A stretch of DNA of 64,000 nucleotides from Odoribacter laneus YIT 12061 (GTDB lineage Bacteria; Bacteroidota; Bacteroidia; Bacteroidales; Marinifilaceae): assembly GCF_000243215.1 (NCBI RefSeq), contig NZ_JH594596.1, forward strand, positions 309,560-373,559, given 5' to 3'. Shown here one piece after another: positions 11,001 to 19,134 of the stretch. The notes beneath the pieces are model-generated. The model saw only the letters and a list, made by a program, of their open reading frames with translations. It was not told the DNA's origin and made no database searches. Position numbers and translations under genes: made by a program. Each line of letters starts with the position of its first letter. Within the stretch, counting starts at the first letter, position 1.

Positions 11001-12271
11001 TTGGAGAGGCTTTTCAAACCCATCATTACGATAAAAAATGTTTTGAAGAGATTTATACCGTGTCCGATGAAGTTGTTTTCGAAGTGCGGAATAAATTGAG
11101 AAAACGGTTGATCGACCACGTAAAGAAAATGCTGACGGATGGAGTTACTGCTTCTTATTTTACTCCTCGACAGGTGATTGAAATACACGATACCTTGCGG
11201 GATGATATTTTAACAATAGGGTTTGCCCGTCGTTTTGCCACCTATAAACGGGCTCATTTGTTATTCCGTAATCTGGATCGTCTGGATGAGATTGTGAACA
11301 ATCCCCAGCATCCCGTACAGTTTATTTTTGCCGGGAAAGCCCATCCTGCAGATAAGGCCGGTCAGGATTTGATCAAACGAATTGTCGAGATATCCAAGCA
11401 TCCTAAATTTATGGGTAAGATTTTATTCTTACCGAATTACGATATGGATTTGGCAAAGAAGCTGGTGCAGGGAGTGGATGTGTGGATGAATACCCCTACA
11501 CGTCCTCAGGAAGCTTCCGGAACAAGTGGAGAGAAAGCTGCGATGAACGGAGTGATGCATTTTAGTGTGTTGGACGGCTGGTGGGTAGAGGGCTATCGTC
11601 CCGATGCCGGTTGGATGCTTCCTATGGAACGCACTTATGAGAATCAATCTTTTCAGGATGAACTCGATTCGGAAATGATTTATAATATCATAGATGATGA
11701 GATTGCCCCCTTGTTTTACGATAAGAATGCAGCGGGGATGTCGCCTAAATGGATTAGCTATATTAAAAATACGATTGCTAAGGTCGCTTCCAATTTTACG
11801 ACTAACCGGATGTTGATCGATTACGAAAATCAATATTATATTCCGATGTCGGAACGGTATCATCAGATGATTGCAAATGATTTTGCCATGGCAACTGAAA
11901 TTGCAGAATGGAAAAAGAAAGTGACGCGCGAATGGGATAATATTGAAGTGGTCAGTCTGGATATTCCAAATCGCTCCAAACAAATCATCGCTTTAGGGAA
12001 GGCGTATTGGGGAGAAGTAACCTTGGAAATCGGAGATCTGTCGATGGAAGATATAGGGGTGGAATTGGTTGCTGCCGAGCAGAAAAACGACCGTTTGGTG
12101 ATTCGTCATCAGTATGATTTCACTCCGGTATCTCAGGAAGACGGGAAAGCTACCTATCATATTGATGTGACAGCAGATGCCCCGGGCGTGCTCAATTTAG
12201 CTTTGCGTATTTATCCGAAAAATCCTTTGCTCCCTCATCGGCAGGATTTTGCTTTGGTAAAATGGTTATAA
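8030..12271 (+). CDS. Fused glycogen synthase (GT3) and alpha-glucan phosphorylase (GT35)
   Basis: One 1413-residue protein joins two enzymes. Residues 1 to about 555 are a GT3, eukaryote-type, UDP-glucose-dependent glycogen synthase: FEVSWEVCNKVGGIHTVI at the N-terminus, FHEWMTGTG, SGRYEFKNKGID, and the donor-site motif SYYEPWGYTPLESL. From about residue 575 a DUF3417-type segment (LEELAKNLWWCWN) introduces a GT35 alpha-glucan phosphorylase. It has AGDYLKEASD, CNEGHAAF, and EASGTSGEKAAMNG, in which Lys1169 fits the pyridoxal-phosphate lysine. Both halves look intact. ATG 8030 is chosen because a -7 box lies just upstream and the frame further upstream starts only with TTG inside the promoter region. 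The gene is monocistronic between two terminators. The halves catalyse chain extension from UDP-glucose and phosphorolysis to glucose-1-phosphate. I recall GT3-GT35 modular proteins in Bacteroidota, but this could not be checked. Confidence 0.92.
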   Translation: MDNNKLKNPAYLFEVSWEVCNKVGGIHTVISTKALNMVKEYSNSHILIGPDVWRYTEQNPEFIDDPRLFKSWRVKAAQEGLRIKVGRWNVAGQPVVILVDFTTFITQKDAIFSSFWEKYKLDSISGQWDYIEPALFGYASGKVIESFVRFNTTMRQRIIAQFHEWMTGTGLLYLKYAMPQVGCVFTTHATVLGRCVAGNNLPLYSEMKNYVPEELARRFNVVSKQSLEKTAARNADCFTTVSEITATECSHFLDVDVDLVTPNGFENVFTPKDTEFEEKRKAGREKFIKIAQALLRRPVSENALIIGISGRYEFKNKGIDVFIEALGRLNRNNGMNREVLAFVLVPAGQNGPNKELLHNLEYPNDPVNGSTYLTHYLSDEMHDPVMNSIRVQKLDNGENDPVKVFFVPSYLNGDDGVFDMPYYDLLIGMDLTIFPSYYEPWGYTPLESLAFKVPTITTTLAGFGVWVKEHYNMDHPGIEIIRREDGNSDEVIGAIADRIKSFTTLDEQEILQYKENAKDVSRIALWDNLIIYYKKAYEIALNQVNERLKAMPVALNEQVSYIEKQLSVNTPHWISVMIHRSIPEKLIALEELAKNLWWCWNDEARELFRSIDMEQWRACGHNPIALLDKISLNRYKELENDPEFVSRLESVYAHFRAYMDGKEHMSGAGVAYFSMEYGLHTSLKIYSGGLGILAGDYLKEASDKGTKITAVGLLYRYGYFTQKLSAMGDQEAEYEAQDFMKIAVTPVRDREGNWLTVSLVFPGRNVYARIWRVDVGRIELYLLDTDFEDNLQEDRSITHHLYGGDWENRLKQELLLGCGGIQALRKLGIDAATYHCNEGHAAFTGLERLKEYITEQGLSFAEAMEVVRASSLFTTHTPVPAGHDFFSENMLRTYISHFADRLKISWEQLLGLGKINMADPNEKFSMSFLAANLSQEVNGVSWLHGEVSREIFKGLWPGYLPEELHISYVTNGVHYPTWTAPEWKKIEASIFGEAFQTHHYDKKCFEEIYTVSDEVVFEVRNKLRKRLIDHVKKMLTDGVTASYFTPRQVIEIHDTLRDDILTIGFARRFATYKRAHLLFRNLDRLDEIVNNPQHPVQFIFAGKAHPADKAGQDLIKRIVEISKHPKFMGKILFLPNYDMDLAKKLVQGVDVWMNTPTRPQEASGTSGEKAAMNGVMHFSVLDGWWVEGYRPDAGWMLPMERTYENQSFQDELDSEMIYNIIDDEIAPLFYDKNAAGMSPKWISYIKNTIAKVASNFTTNRMLIDYENQYYIPMSERYHQMIANDFAMATEIAEWKKKVTREWDNIEVVSLDIPNRSKQIIALGKAYWGEVTLEIGDLSMEDIGVELVAAEQKNDRLVIRHQYDFTPVSQEDGKATYHIDVTADAPGVLNLALRIYPKNPLLPHRQDFALVKWL

Positions 12272-12292
12272 TTACTTTTTTAAACCAATAGG

Positions 12293-12319
12293 AAAGAGCC
12301 GCTCTGTGCGGCTCTTTTT
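12293..12319 (+). terminator. Terminator after the GT3-GT35 gene
   Basis: Perfect 10-base arms AAAGAGCCGC and GCGGCTCTTT around TCTGT, ending in a T-run; 21 bases after the stop. Confidence 0.9.
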
Positions 12320-12404
12320 AGTGACAGGAGAACAGTTGTTTTGTCTTCGATGGCGTTTTACCGGCAGACTGTATTGATTTTTGTCAAAAAAATGTTGGAA
12401 TGTT

Positions 12405-14186
12405 ATGAGACCTGAAGAATATTATGCCCGAAAACAAACAGAGATACAACGGGAATTACGATTGATAAAGAAAAAGCGGAATGGTATTACGCTGGGGAAA
12501 ATCGGACTATTTGTCGGAAGTTGTATCGGTTTGTATTTTTTTGCGACAACAGCTGCTTGGGAAATATTGGCTGCAATTGGCTGTGGTGTCGTTTTATTTG
12601 TTATTTTATCTGTCTGGGAAAATAAAGTAATCGTTCAGATTCGGAAATGTGAGATGAGCAGCGCTTGCTGCCAGACGGAATTGAATTATCTGGAAGGAGA
12701 TTATGTCGGTTTGGCAACAGGCGTGGAGTATGGAAAGGCCGATCATCCGTATGCGATGGATTTGGATATTTTAGGAGATCATTCCCTTTTCCAACATATA
12801 AACAGGACTGTTACTCCGGGAGGAAAAAATAAATTGGCTGATTGGCTGCTCGCTCCTTCCCGGATGGCCCTGGAAATAAAAGAAAGGCAGGCGGCTGTGG
12901 AAGAATTAGCAGGATCCCCGGATTGGTGTAACGAATTTCGGGTAGAAGGAAAGCTCTATGCTCCGGAAGAAAGCAGACCCATAGATTTAACGACCTGGTT
13001 GAATGCTCCGCCCTATTTTTCACGTCCTTTCAGTTGGATTTATGTGAGTAATATCCTGACAGGGGGAGCATGGATAGTCGTATTATTTTCCTGGCTTCCT
13101 TTTATTTTTGCTTTGGTATTATCGCTTGGGCAATTGGGATGGGTAACGTTTCATTCAAAACGTATGAGCCTGTATAATGAACAATTAGACGGGTTTATAC
13201 GAATCACGGCCGTCTATTTGCGTTTAATCCGCCGTATGGAAGAAATTCCGTTTCATTCGAAGCGTTTGGCCGACTTGAAAGAGAGATTAATGGGCAAGAA
13301 TCAGCATGCTTTAAAGGCTTTTGCTACTTTGAATTATCAGTTGAACCGTTTTGAACAGCGAGGTAATTTTTTGGCAAATAGCTTGTTGAACGGATTGGGT
13401 ACCCATACGTTTTATGTAATAAGAAATTTGGACCGCTGGAAGACCCTGTACGGAAGCTCTGTTTTAAAATGGATAGAGGCCGTAAATGAAACAGATGCCT
13501 TGGTAAGTATGGCCGTTTATCGTTTTAACCATCCGGAGTATACTGTTCCGGTTTTAAAAGAAGATAAATGGTTATCGGCTGAAAAGGCGGGGCATCCTTT
13601 GCTGGGAAAAGACGGAGGGATAAAAAACGATTTTTCTGTTCAGAAAATCCATCAGTTTTCTGTTATAACGGGAGCAAATATGGCTGGAAAAAGTACCTTT
13701 TTGAGGACGATCGGAGTAAATTTAGTATTGGCTTTATCTGGAAATGTTGTTTGTAGCCGGAAGTTTGAATTTAGTTTGATGGAACTTTTTACAAGTATGC
13801 GGACGACAGATAATTTAGCCCGGGGAACTTCTTATTTTCATGCAGAATTACTGCGGTTAAAGCAGTTGGTAAGCCGGGCAGAACAGACGGACCGGCTTTT
13901 TATTATTTTGGATGAAATGTTGAAAGGTACCAATTCCCAGGATAAGCTTTATGGTTCTTTGAAGTTTCTGGAACGCTTACTGCAGTTGCCGGTTTCCGGG
14001 ATTGTTGCCACCCACGATCTGGCGTTGGGAGAATTGGCTGAAAAATATCCGGATCATTTTCAGAATTATTGTTTTGAAATTACCTCTACGGACGAAGCGA
14101 TTCAATACGATTATCAATTGAAAGCCGGAATTAGCCGCAATATGAATGCTTCGCTGCTTCTTCGGAAGATGGGTTTAATTCAATGA
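12405..14186 (+). CDS. Membrane-anchored MutS-family ATPase
   Basis: The 593-residue protein carries the MutS core and ATPase domains. Walker A is TGANMAGKSTFLRTIG (Lys429), Walker B is LFIILDEMLKGTNS (Asp503-Glu504), and an ATHD H-loop follows. A MutS lever-like segment precedes the ATPase. It lacks the N-terminal mismatch-reading domain of MutS and the Smr tail of MutS2. Instead, two hydrophobic blocks, about residues 28-72 and 205-240, each look able to form one or two membrane helices. It is therefore likely an inner-membrane-attached MutS homologue; it would be wrong to call it mismatch repair MutS without evidence. Start: the frame can extend to a TTG at 12381, but ATG 12405 is the first in-frame ATG and has GGA nearby. 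Role unknown; related Bacteroidota proteins are annotated only as MutS-like. Confidence 0.85.
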   Translation: MRPEEYYARKQTEIQRELRLIKKKRNGITLGKIGLFVGSCIGLYFFATTAAWEILAAIGCGVVLFVILSVWENKVIVQIRKCEMSSACCQTELNYLEGDYVGLATGVEYGKADHPYAMDLDILGDHSLFQHINRTVTPGGKNKLADWLLAPSRMALEIKERQAAVEELAGSPDWCNEFRVEGKLYAPEESRPIDLTTWLNAPPYFSRPFSWIYVSNILTGGAWIVVLFSWLPFIFALVLSLGQLGWVTFHSKRMSLYNEQLDGFIRITAVYLRLIRRMEEIPFHSKRLADLKERLMGKNQHALKAFATLNYQLNRFEQRGNFLANSLLNGLGTHTFYVIRNLDRWKTLYGSSVLKWIEAVNETDALVSMAVYRFNHPEYTVPVLKEDKWLSAEKAGHPLLGKDGGIKNDFSVQKIHQFSVITGANMAGKSTFLRTIGVNLVLALSGNVVCSRKFEFSLMELFTSMRTTDNLARGTSYFHAELLRLKQLVSRAEQTDRLFIILDEMLKGTNSQDKLYGSLKFLERLLQLPVSGIVATHDLALGELAEKYPDHFQNYCFEITSTDEAIQYDYQLKAGISRNMNASLLLRKMGLIQ

Positions 14187-14203
14187 CAAAAATGTCCTCT
14201 CTC

Positions 14204-14533
14204 TCATCGGGCACGATAGTGATTGTCGTGAAGAATCGCCAGTATTTTCTCTTTAAAAGCGCCTTGGATGAGGATTTGTCCGTCCTTGACCGATCCCCCG
14301 ACCCCGCATTTATTTTTCAGTAATTTAGCCAGTTCTTTTAAATCTTCTTCCGAACCGATAAAACCCTGAATCAGAGTAACAGTTTTTCCGGCTCTTTGCT
14401 TAGTGTCCAATACGACTTTCAAGTTCTGCTTTTCTGGAGAAAGCGTTTCCGGTGTAGTTTCTTGTGCATATTCATAATTGTAGTCCGGATTGGTGGAATA
14501 GACAATGTTGATTCTTCCTTTTTTATTGCTCAT
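14204..14533 (-). CDS. yciH: SUI1/YciH-family translation factor
   Basis: A 109-residue eIF1/SUI1-fold protein. The C-terminal half contains LKELAKLLKNKCGVGGSVKD and GQILIQGAFKEKILAIL, the conserved SUI1 core. Bacterial members bind the small ribosomal subunit and can influence initiation fidelity. Length matches the bacterial family. The start MSNKKGRINIVYS at 14533 is chosen: an upstream extension of 37 codons would use a non-ATG codon and run through a candidate promoter at 14612-14645. The gene converges on the MutS homologue (stops 17 bases apart) and is divergent from nfnA. Confidence 0.9.
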   Translation of the reverse strand: MSNKKGRINIVYSTNPDYNYEYAQETTPETLSPEKQNLKVVLDTKQRAGKTVTLIQGFIGSEEDLKELAKLLKNKCGVGGSVKDGQILIQGAFKEKILAILHDNHYRAR

Positions 14534-14611
14534 AAAATTGTGTTTTAGTGGATACCGAAATAATTCTTTTTGTAAAGAACGGGTTTCTGTTCTTCCGGTT
14601 GGTTTCTTCTG

Positions 14612-14645
14612 CAAAATTAAAGTTTTTTGTTTAAATTTCAGCAAA
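14612..14645 (-). promoter_or_regulatory. Promoter of yciH
   Basis: On the minus strand TAATTTTG (14619-14612) matches TAnnTTTG, with TTTG at 14645-14642, 22 bases upstream. It supports the start at 14533. Confidence 0.5.
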
Positions 14646-14649
14646 AGAC

Positions 14650-14679
14650 TTGATCAGTTGGAAATAGCGATTATTTTTG
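14650..14679 (+). promoter_or_regulatory. Promoter of nfnAB
   Basis: TTG (14650-14652), 19 bases, then TATTTTTG (14672-14679): a full Bacteroidota -33/-7 pair. It overlaps the divergent yciH promoter region; the leader to nfnA is about 120 bases. Confidence 0.55.
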
Positions 14680-14806
14680 TATGATTTAAAACATAGATGT
14701 GCTTTAGTGGACCTTTTCGTTTTATTTTTCGAGGGAGAAAATCAGATGAAAAGAATGAATTATAAGAAGAGTAGGTTTTTTAATGTAAACGTATAATTTA
14801 AAAACG

Positions 14807-15619
14807 ATGAATAAAATACTGAAAAAAAGGTATTTTTCGGACAGGGTAGTGCAAATGGAAGTAGAAGCTCCTTTAATTGCAAGAGCCCGTAAACCGGGAA
14901 ATTTTGTAATTGTCAGAGTCGGTGAAAAAGGAGAACGTATTCCTTTGACAATTTCTGAAGCCGATACTCAACGCGGAAGCATCACTTTAGTGGTTCAAAA
15001 AATGGGGGTGTCCTCTACGAAATTGTGTGAATTGAGAGAAGGGGAGTATATTACGGATTTGGTCGGTCCTTTGGGAAAGGCAACGCATATTGAAAAGGTG
15101 GGGACTGTATTGGCTTGTGGAGGGGGTGTCGGGGTAGCACCTTTATTGCCGATTGTACAGGGTTTTAAAGCAGCGGGTAACAGAGTAGTGTCAGTAATTG
15201 CTGCCCGGAATAAGGATCTGGTCATTTTAGAGGAAGAAATAAACCGCTATTCGGATGAAGTGATCGTGATGACAGACGATGGTAGCTATGGACGGAGAGG
15301 GTTGGTGACAGAAGGTATGGAAGAAGTAATAAAACGGGAGAAGATAGATATGGCTGTTACTATCGGGCCTGCGATTATGATGAAATTTTGTTCGAAGTTA
15401 ACGGAAAAGTATGCGATTCCTACGATAGCGAGTTTAAATGCGATTATGGTAGATGGTACGGGTATGTGTGGGGCCTGCCGGGTGACGGTGGGAGGAAAAA
15501 CGCGTTTTACTTGTATTGATGGACCGGAATTCGATGCGCACCAGATCGATTTCGATGAGATGATGTCGAGATTAGGGGGATATAAAAATATAGAGACTGA
15601 AAAAATGGGTCATTTATAA
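14807..15619 (+). CDS. nfnA: NADH-dependent ferredoxin:NADP+ oxidoreductase subunit A
   Basis: The 270-residue protein resembles the small FAD/[2Fe-2S] subunit of NfnAB (also annotated sulfide or dihydroorotate dehydrogenase-like electron-transfer subunit). ERIPLTISEAD is the FAD-binding RxPxT-type motif, LACGGGVGVAPLLPI (about 102-117) the pyridine-nucleotide site, and Cys221, Cys224 and Cys236 in GMCGACRVTVGG and FTCIDG fit the [2Fe-2S] ligands. The complex couples NADH and reduced ferredoxin to NADP+ reduction by flavin-based bifurcation. The partner subunit follows 128 bases downstream, in the expected order. Cytoplasmic; no signal peptide. Confidence 0.9.
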   Translation: MNKILKKRYFSDRVVQMEVEAPLIARARKPGNFVIVRVGEKGERIPLTISEADTQRGSITLVVQKMGVSSTKLCELREGEYITDLVGPLGKATHIEKVGTVLACGGGVGVAPLLPIVQGFKAAGNRVVSVIAARNKDLVILEEEINRYSDEVIVMTDDGSYGRRGLVTEGMEEVIKREKIDMAVTIGPAIMMKFCSKLTEKYAIPTIASLNAIMVDGTGMCGACRVTVGGKTRFTCIDGPEFDAHQIDFDEMMSRLGGYKNIETEKMGHL

Positions 15620-15747
15620 TTTTGGGGGGAAAATAAGGCAGTTTTAGGGAGGATATAAGGATGGGATGGAGAGAATCATTTTTCTGATAAAACTGAAAAG
15701 AAAGGTAGAGAGAAACGGTAAAATAGAAATTTGTAATAAGTTGCGAT

Positions 15748-17226
15748 ATGGCTGTAAGCGATAGAAATACGGATTGGAGAAAAAAACTCCGGGAAGAAAC
15801 AAAGGGAAAAGAAAGAACTGAAATCGAACGGGTGAAAATGCCGGAATTGGAACCGGCAGAGCGAATAAAGAGCCAGCGTCTGGAAGTAAATACGGGGCTT
15901 ACGGAAGAGATGGCTCTCCGGGAAGCAAAGAGATGTATGGATTGTGTAAATCCGACTTGTATGGAAGGCTGTCCGGTAGGGATCGATATTCCGGGATTTA
16001 TTAAGAATATCGAAAGAAGAGCCTTTGGGGAAGCTGCGGCTGTGCTGAAGCAAACCAGTGCTTTACCGGCAGTTTGCGGGAGAGTATGCCCCCAGGAAAA
16101 ACAATGTGAAGCAAAGTGTTTTTATATTCAAAAACTGAAGAAAGAACCGGTAGCTATTGGCTATCTGGAGAGATTTGCTGCCGATTATGAGCGGGAGTCC
16201 GGACAGGTTTTCCTTCCGGAAGTAGCTGTTTCCACTGGAATCCGGGTAGCTGCTATTGGTTCTGGGCCTTCGGGCTTGTCTTTCGCAGGCGATATGGTAA
16301 AATTAGGATATGATGTGACTGTATTTGAGGCTTTGCATGAAATCGGGGGCGTTTTAAAGTATGGTATCCCTGAATTCCGTTTACCCAATAAAGTGGTGGA
16401 TGTGGAAGTCGATAACCTGCGGAAAATGGGGGTGAAATTTGTGACTAATTTTATTGTAGGACTGACAGAATCGATAGAGGAATTGAAAGCAGAAGGATTT
16501 CAAGGATTTTATGTGGGCTCGGGGGCCGGATTACCCCGTTTTATGAATATTCCGGGAGAAAATGCCAATGGAATTCTTTCTTCGAATGAATATCTTACCC
16601 GGGTAAATTTGATGGGAGCAGATCAGGAAGATGCAGATACTCCGGTTTTTCGCGGGAAAAATGTAGTCGTAGTAGGAGGCGGAAACACCGCTATGGATTC
16701 TGTACGGACAGCAAAGCGCTTGGGGGCAGAGAGAGCTATTATTGTATACCGGCGCAGTGAGGCAGAAATGCCTGCCCGTATAGAAGAGGTAAAACATGCG
16801 AAAGAAGAAGGATGCGAGTTTCTTACCTTGACCAATCCGGTTGAATATGTGGCCAACGAACAAGGACGGGTAAAACAGGTGAAAGTGCAGAAAATGGCTT
16901 TGGGAGAACCGGACGAAAGCGGAAGAAGAAGTCCCGTCCCCGTAGAAGGATCTGAATATTTGATCGATGCGGATGTCGTTGTGGTAGCAGTGGGGGTTTC
17001 TCCCAACCCGATTATTCCCCATTCTGTATCCGGACTGGAAGTTTCCCGGAAAGGGACAATTGTTGTCGATGAAAATACGATGCAATCCACTATTCCGGGT
17101 TTATATGCCGGAGGAGATATCGTCAGGGGAGGAGCAACCGTTATTTTAGCTATGGGAGACGGACGCCGAGCTGCTTTTTATATGGATAAATATTTGAAAA
17201 ATTTTAAATCGGATGGAATGAGCTGA
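15748..17226 (+). CDS. nfnB: NfnB / glutamate-synthase small-subunit-like oxidoreductase
   Basis: The 492-residue protein has an N-terminal iron-sulfur domain (CMDCVNPTCMEGCPVGIDIP and CGRVCPQEKQCEAKC), an FAD dinucleotide fold (AIGSGPSGLSFAGD), an NADPH fold (VVVVGGGNTAMDSVRTAKR), and the closing motif YAGGDIVRGGATVILAMGDG. On its own it would be called NADPH-dependent glutamate synthase small subunit (GltD-like). Pairing with the FAD/[2Fe-2S] subunit immediately upstream identifies it as the large subunit of the bifurcating transhydrogenase NfnAB. No glutamate synthase large subunit is nearby. ATG 15748 is the start. Confidence 0.9.
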   Translation: MAVSDRNTDWRKKLREETKGKERTEIERVKMPELEPAERIKSQRLEVNTGLTEEMALREAKRCMDCVNPTCMEGCPVGIDIPGFIKNIERRAFGEAAAVLKQTSALPAVCGRVCPQEKQCEAKCFYIQKLKKEPVAIGYLERFAADYERESGQVFLPEVAVSTGIRVAAIGSGPSGLSFAGDMVKLGYDVTVFEALHEIGGVLKYGIPEFRLPNKVVDVEVDNLRKMGVKFVTNFIVGLTESIEELKAEGFQGFYVGSGAGLPRFMNIPGENANGILSSNEYLTRVNLMGADQEDADTPVFRGKNVVVVGGGNTAMDSVRTAKRLGAERAIIVYRRSEAEMPARIEEVKHAKEEGCEFLTLTNPVEYVANEQGRVKQVKVQKMALGEPDESGRRSPVPVEGSEYLIDADVVVVAVGVSPNPIIPHSVSGLEVSRKGTIVVDENTMQSTIPGLYAGGDIVRGGATVILAMGDGRRAAFYMDKYLKNFKSDGMS

Positions 17227-17343
17227 AAAAGAATTGAATTCTTGGAGAAAAGTAAAATAATTATTGTCTGCGAAAGATCCGAATAGAATTTTTGAATACA
17301 GGAAATACTGCTGAAATCCAGTTGGCTAAATTCAAATAGGAAT

Positions 17344-17386
17344 AAAAATTACACATTAGGGACGTGCCCTAATGTGTAATTTTTTT
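17344..17386 (+). repeat. Palindromic repeat copy 1, also terminator-like
   Basis: Perfect 14-base arms ATTACACATTAGGG (17348-17361) and CCCTAATGTGTAAT (17367-17380) surround ACGTG and are extended by A/T pairs to a T-run. It lies 122 bases after nfnB. Two related copies occur at 53554-53588 and 53726-53762. Confidence 0.8.
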
Positions 17387-17473
17387 AAGAGGGTATTTTC
17401 ATTTTAAAAATTTATATTCCGATTCAATCTCTGATTTTAGAAATGTTTTTTATTTTAAACTTTATTAAAAATA

Positions 17474-17504
17474 TTGTATAATTTTAAATAATTTTTTATG
17501 TTTG
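17474..17504 (+). promoter_or_regulatory. Promoter of the beta-barrel gene pair
   Basis: TTG (17474-17476), a 20-base spacer and TATGTTTG (17497-17504) form a canonical Bacteroidota promoter, with about 100 bases of leader before ATG 17614. The rest of the 387-base gap after nfnB holds the palindrome at 17344 and otherwise only A/T-rich sequence. Confidence 0.65.
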
Positions 17505-17613
17505 TACACGGCTGTTTAAAGGTAGAATCCTTTATAAAGCAGGTTTGGGTGTGGAAATAAAATTTAGGTGTCGTCTATATACAAATTTTTATAAAAAATA
17601 AATGCTATAAGTT

Positions 17614-18258
17614 ATGAAAAGACTTTTGTTTTCTATTTTGATTTTGGCGGGTATTTCTGGTGGAGTACTGGCTCAAGAGAATTTTTATTGGGGATTTAGG
17701 GGGGGAATGAACTTATCCCATACGGTACAGAAAGCGGATATGGGAGCTGATTTGGATTACAAGAGTAAACCTGGTTTTCGGGTGGGGATGGTTGTGGGAA
17801 CAGGGATTGTAAAAAATTTGTCTTTAGAGACCGGATTATATTTCACGACATTGGGTATGAAAAATAAATTGATCACGGATGAGGTGAAGTTTAGCATCAA
17901 TTATATACAACTTCCGATTCAATTTGCTTTTCGTCCGGATTTAGGAAAGAAACTTCGGTTGCATGTGGGGATGGGGCCCTATGTAGCTTGTGGGGTAGGA
18001 GGAAAGATTGAAAATCGTTCGGAAAATATAGATGTGTATGGGGAGGAAGACTATTTTAAAAGATTTGATGCGGGAATGTCCGTATCCGGGGGATTGTGTA
18101 TTGGTAAATTTTTTGTTGGCTTAGGGTATGATTGGGGATTGGTGGATATATTTACGAATCAGTTTAAAGCGGATATTGGTGTAATAGGCGGAGGAAGTTC
18201 AGAAGGGCGGAGATTGCATAACCGGAATTTCTGGGTGGGAATCGGTATTAATCTGTGA
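17614..18258 (+). CDS. Outer-membrane beta-barrel protein, paralogue 1
   Basis: A 214-residue protein with a signal peptide (MKRLLFSILILAGISGGVLAQ, cleavage near residue 21). Alternating hydrophobic/aromatic strands follow, ending in NFWVGIGINL, consistent with an eight-stranded porin-like OMP_b-brl domain common in Bacteroidota. WGFRGGMNLS directly after the signal peptide is the usual first strand of the family. No enzymatic motif is visible. A clear paralogue follows 169 bases downstream, so the two probably arose by tandem duplication. Transported substrate or binding partner is unknown. Confidence 0.85.
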   Translation: MKRLLFSILILAGISGGVLAQENFYWGFRGGMNLSHTVQKADMGADLDYKSKPGFRVGMVVGTGIVKNLSLETGLYFTTLGMKNKLITDEVKFSINYIQLPIQFAFRPDLGKKLRLHVGMGPYVACGVGGKIENRSENIDVYGEEDYFKRFDAGMSVSGGLCIGKFFVGLGYDWGLVDIFTNQFKADIGVIGGGSSEGRRLHNRNFWVGIGINL

Positions 18259-18427
18259 GGAGACAGTTCTTTTTAGGAAAAATAAAAGTAATTGACAGAT
18301 ATTTAATACAGTGAAAAGAAGAAAACGACTTGTATAAAGAGGGGAAAACATGCGATTCTACAAGTATCCCGGTGTTTTCTGAATAATATTAATGCTCTTC
18401 CGGGAAAAGGGCCTAAACTGATAAGCT

Positions 18428-19063
18428 ATGAAAAGGTTTTTACTATGTCTTTTGATTGTAGGAGGTATTTTTTTTGAATTGAAAGCTCAGGAAGAAATGT
18501 ATTGGGGGCTAAGGGGCGGGTTGAATCTTTCCAATATCCATGAAAAAACGGATGTAGATGTGACTGCTGATTGGGAAAATAGGACCGGTTTTCGTCTCGG
18601 AATGGTTATTGGTGCACCTCTCAAGGGTAAATTGTATATTGAACCGGGTATATATTTTACGACTTTGGGTATGAAATACAAGGACGATAAAGATGAGATA
18701 AAGTTGAATATAAACTATTTACAGATACCGATTCTCCTTACCTTTCGTCCTCATATAGGAGAAAACACCAGATTGCATTTAAGTGCGGGACCTTATGTCG
18801 CTTGCGGAGTGGGAGGAAAGATGAAATTTAATAAGGTCAAAGTGGATATTTTTGGAGATGATGAACTGGTTAAGCGTTTTGATGGAGGTATTTCTTTCAG
18901 TGGAGGTTTTAGTATCAAGCGTTTTTATATTGGAATGGGGTATGATTTGGGGCTTGTTAATATAGAATCTAAATCTTCCGATTCTGCTGCTGTAGTCGTT
19001 GGAGCAAGTTCAGAAACATATAACCGGAATTTCTGGGTGGGAATCGGTATTAATTTGCAATAA
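18428..19063 (+). CDS. Outer-membrane beta-barrel protein, paralogue 2
   Basis: A 211-residue protein collinear with the preceding gene: signal peptide (MKRFLLCLLIVGGIFFELKAQ), then WGLRGGLNLS, FTTLGMK, LHLSAGPYVACGVGGK and the ending NFWVGIGINL, all mirrored in the neighbour. Differences concentrate in presumed loops, for example the segment after the first strand and the one before the last strand. The likely role is the same as its neighbour, an outer-membrane barrel of unknown function. No separate promoter with a full consensus is visible in the 169-base gap, so co-transcription is plausible. A bidirectional hairpin follows. Confidence 0.85.
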   Translation: MKRFLLCLLIVGGIFFELKAQEEMYWGLRGGLNLSNIHEKTDVDVTADWENRTGFRLGMVIGAPLKGKLYIEPGIYFTTLGMKYKDDKDEIKLNINYLQIPILLTFRPHIGENTRLHLSAGPYVACGVGGKMKFNKVKVDIFGDDELVKRFDGGISFSGGFSIKRFYIGMGYDLGLVNIESKSSDSAAVVVGASSETYNRNFWVGIGINLQ

Positions 19064-19081
19064 TTTTTTATATTCATTTAT

Positions 19082-19119
19082 CAAACAGAGGGGGTTGTAC
19101 AGCCTCCTCTGTTTGTATA
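19082..19119. terminator. Bidirectional terminator
   Basis: CAAACAGAGGGGG (19082-19094) pairs with CCTCCTCTGTTTG (19103-19115) with one wobble; located between the convergent beta-barrel gene and fprA. Confidence 0.75.
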
Positions 19120-19134
19120 GGTTTATTTTTGGAT

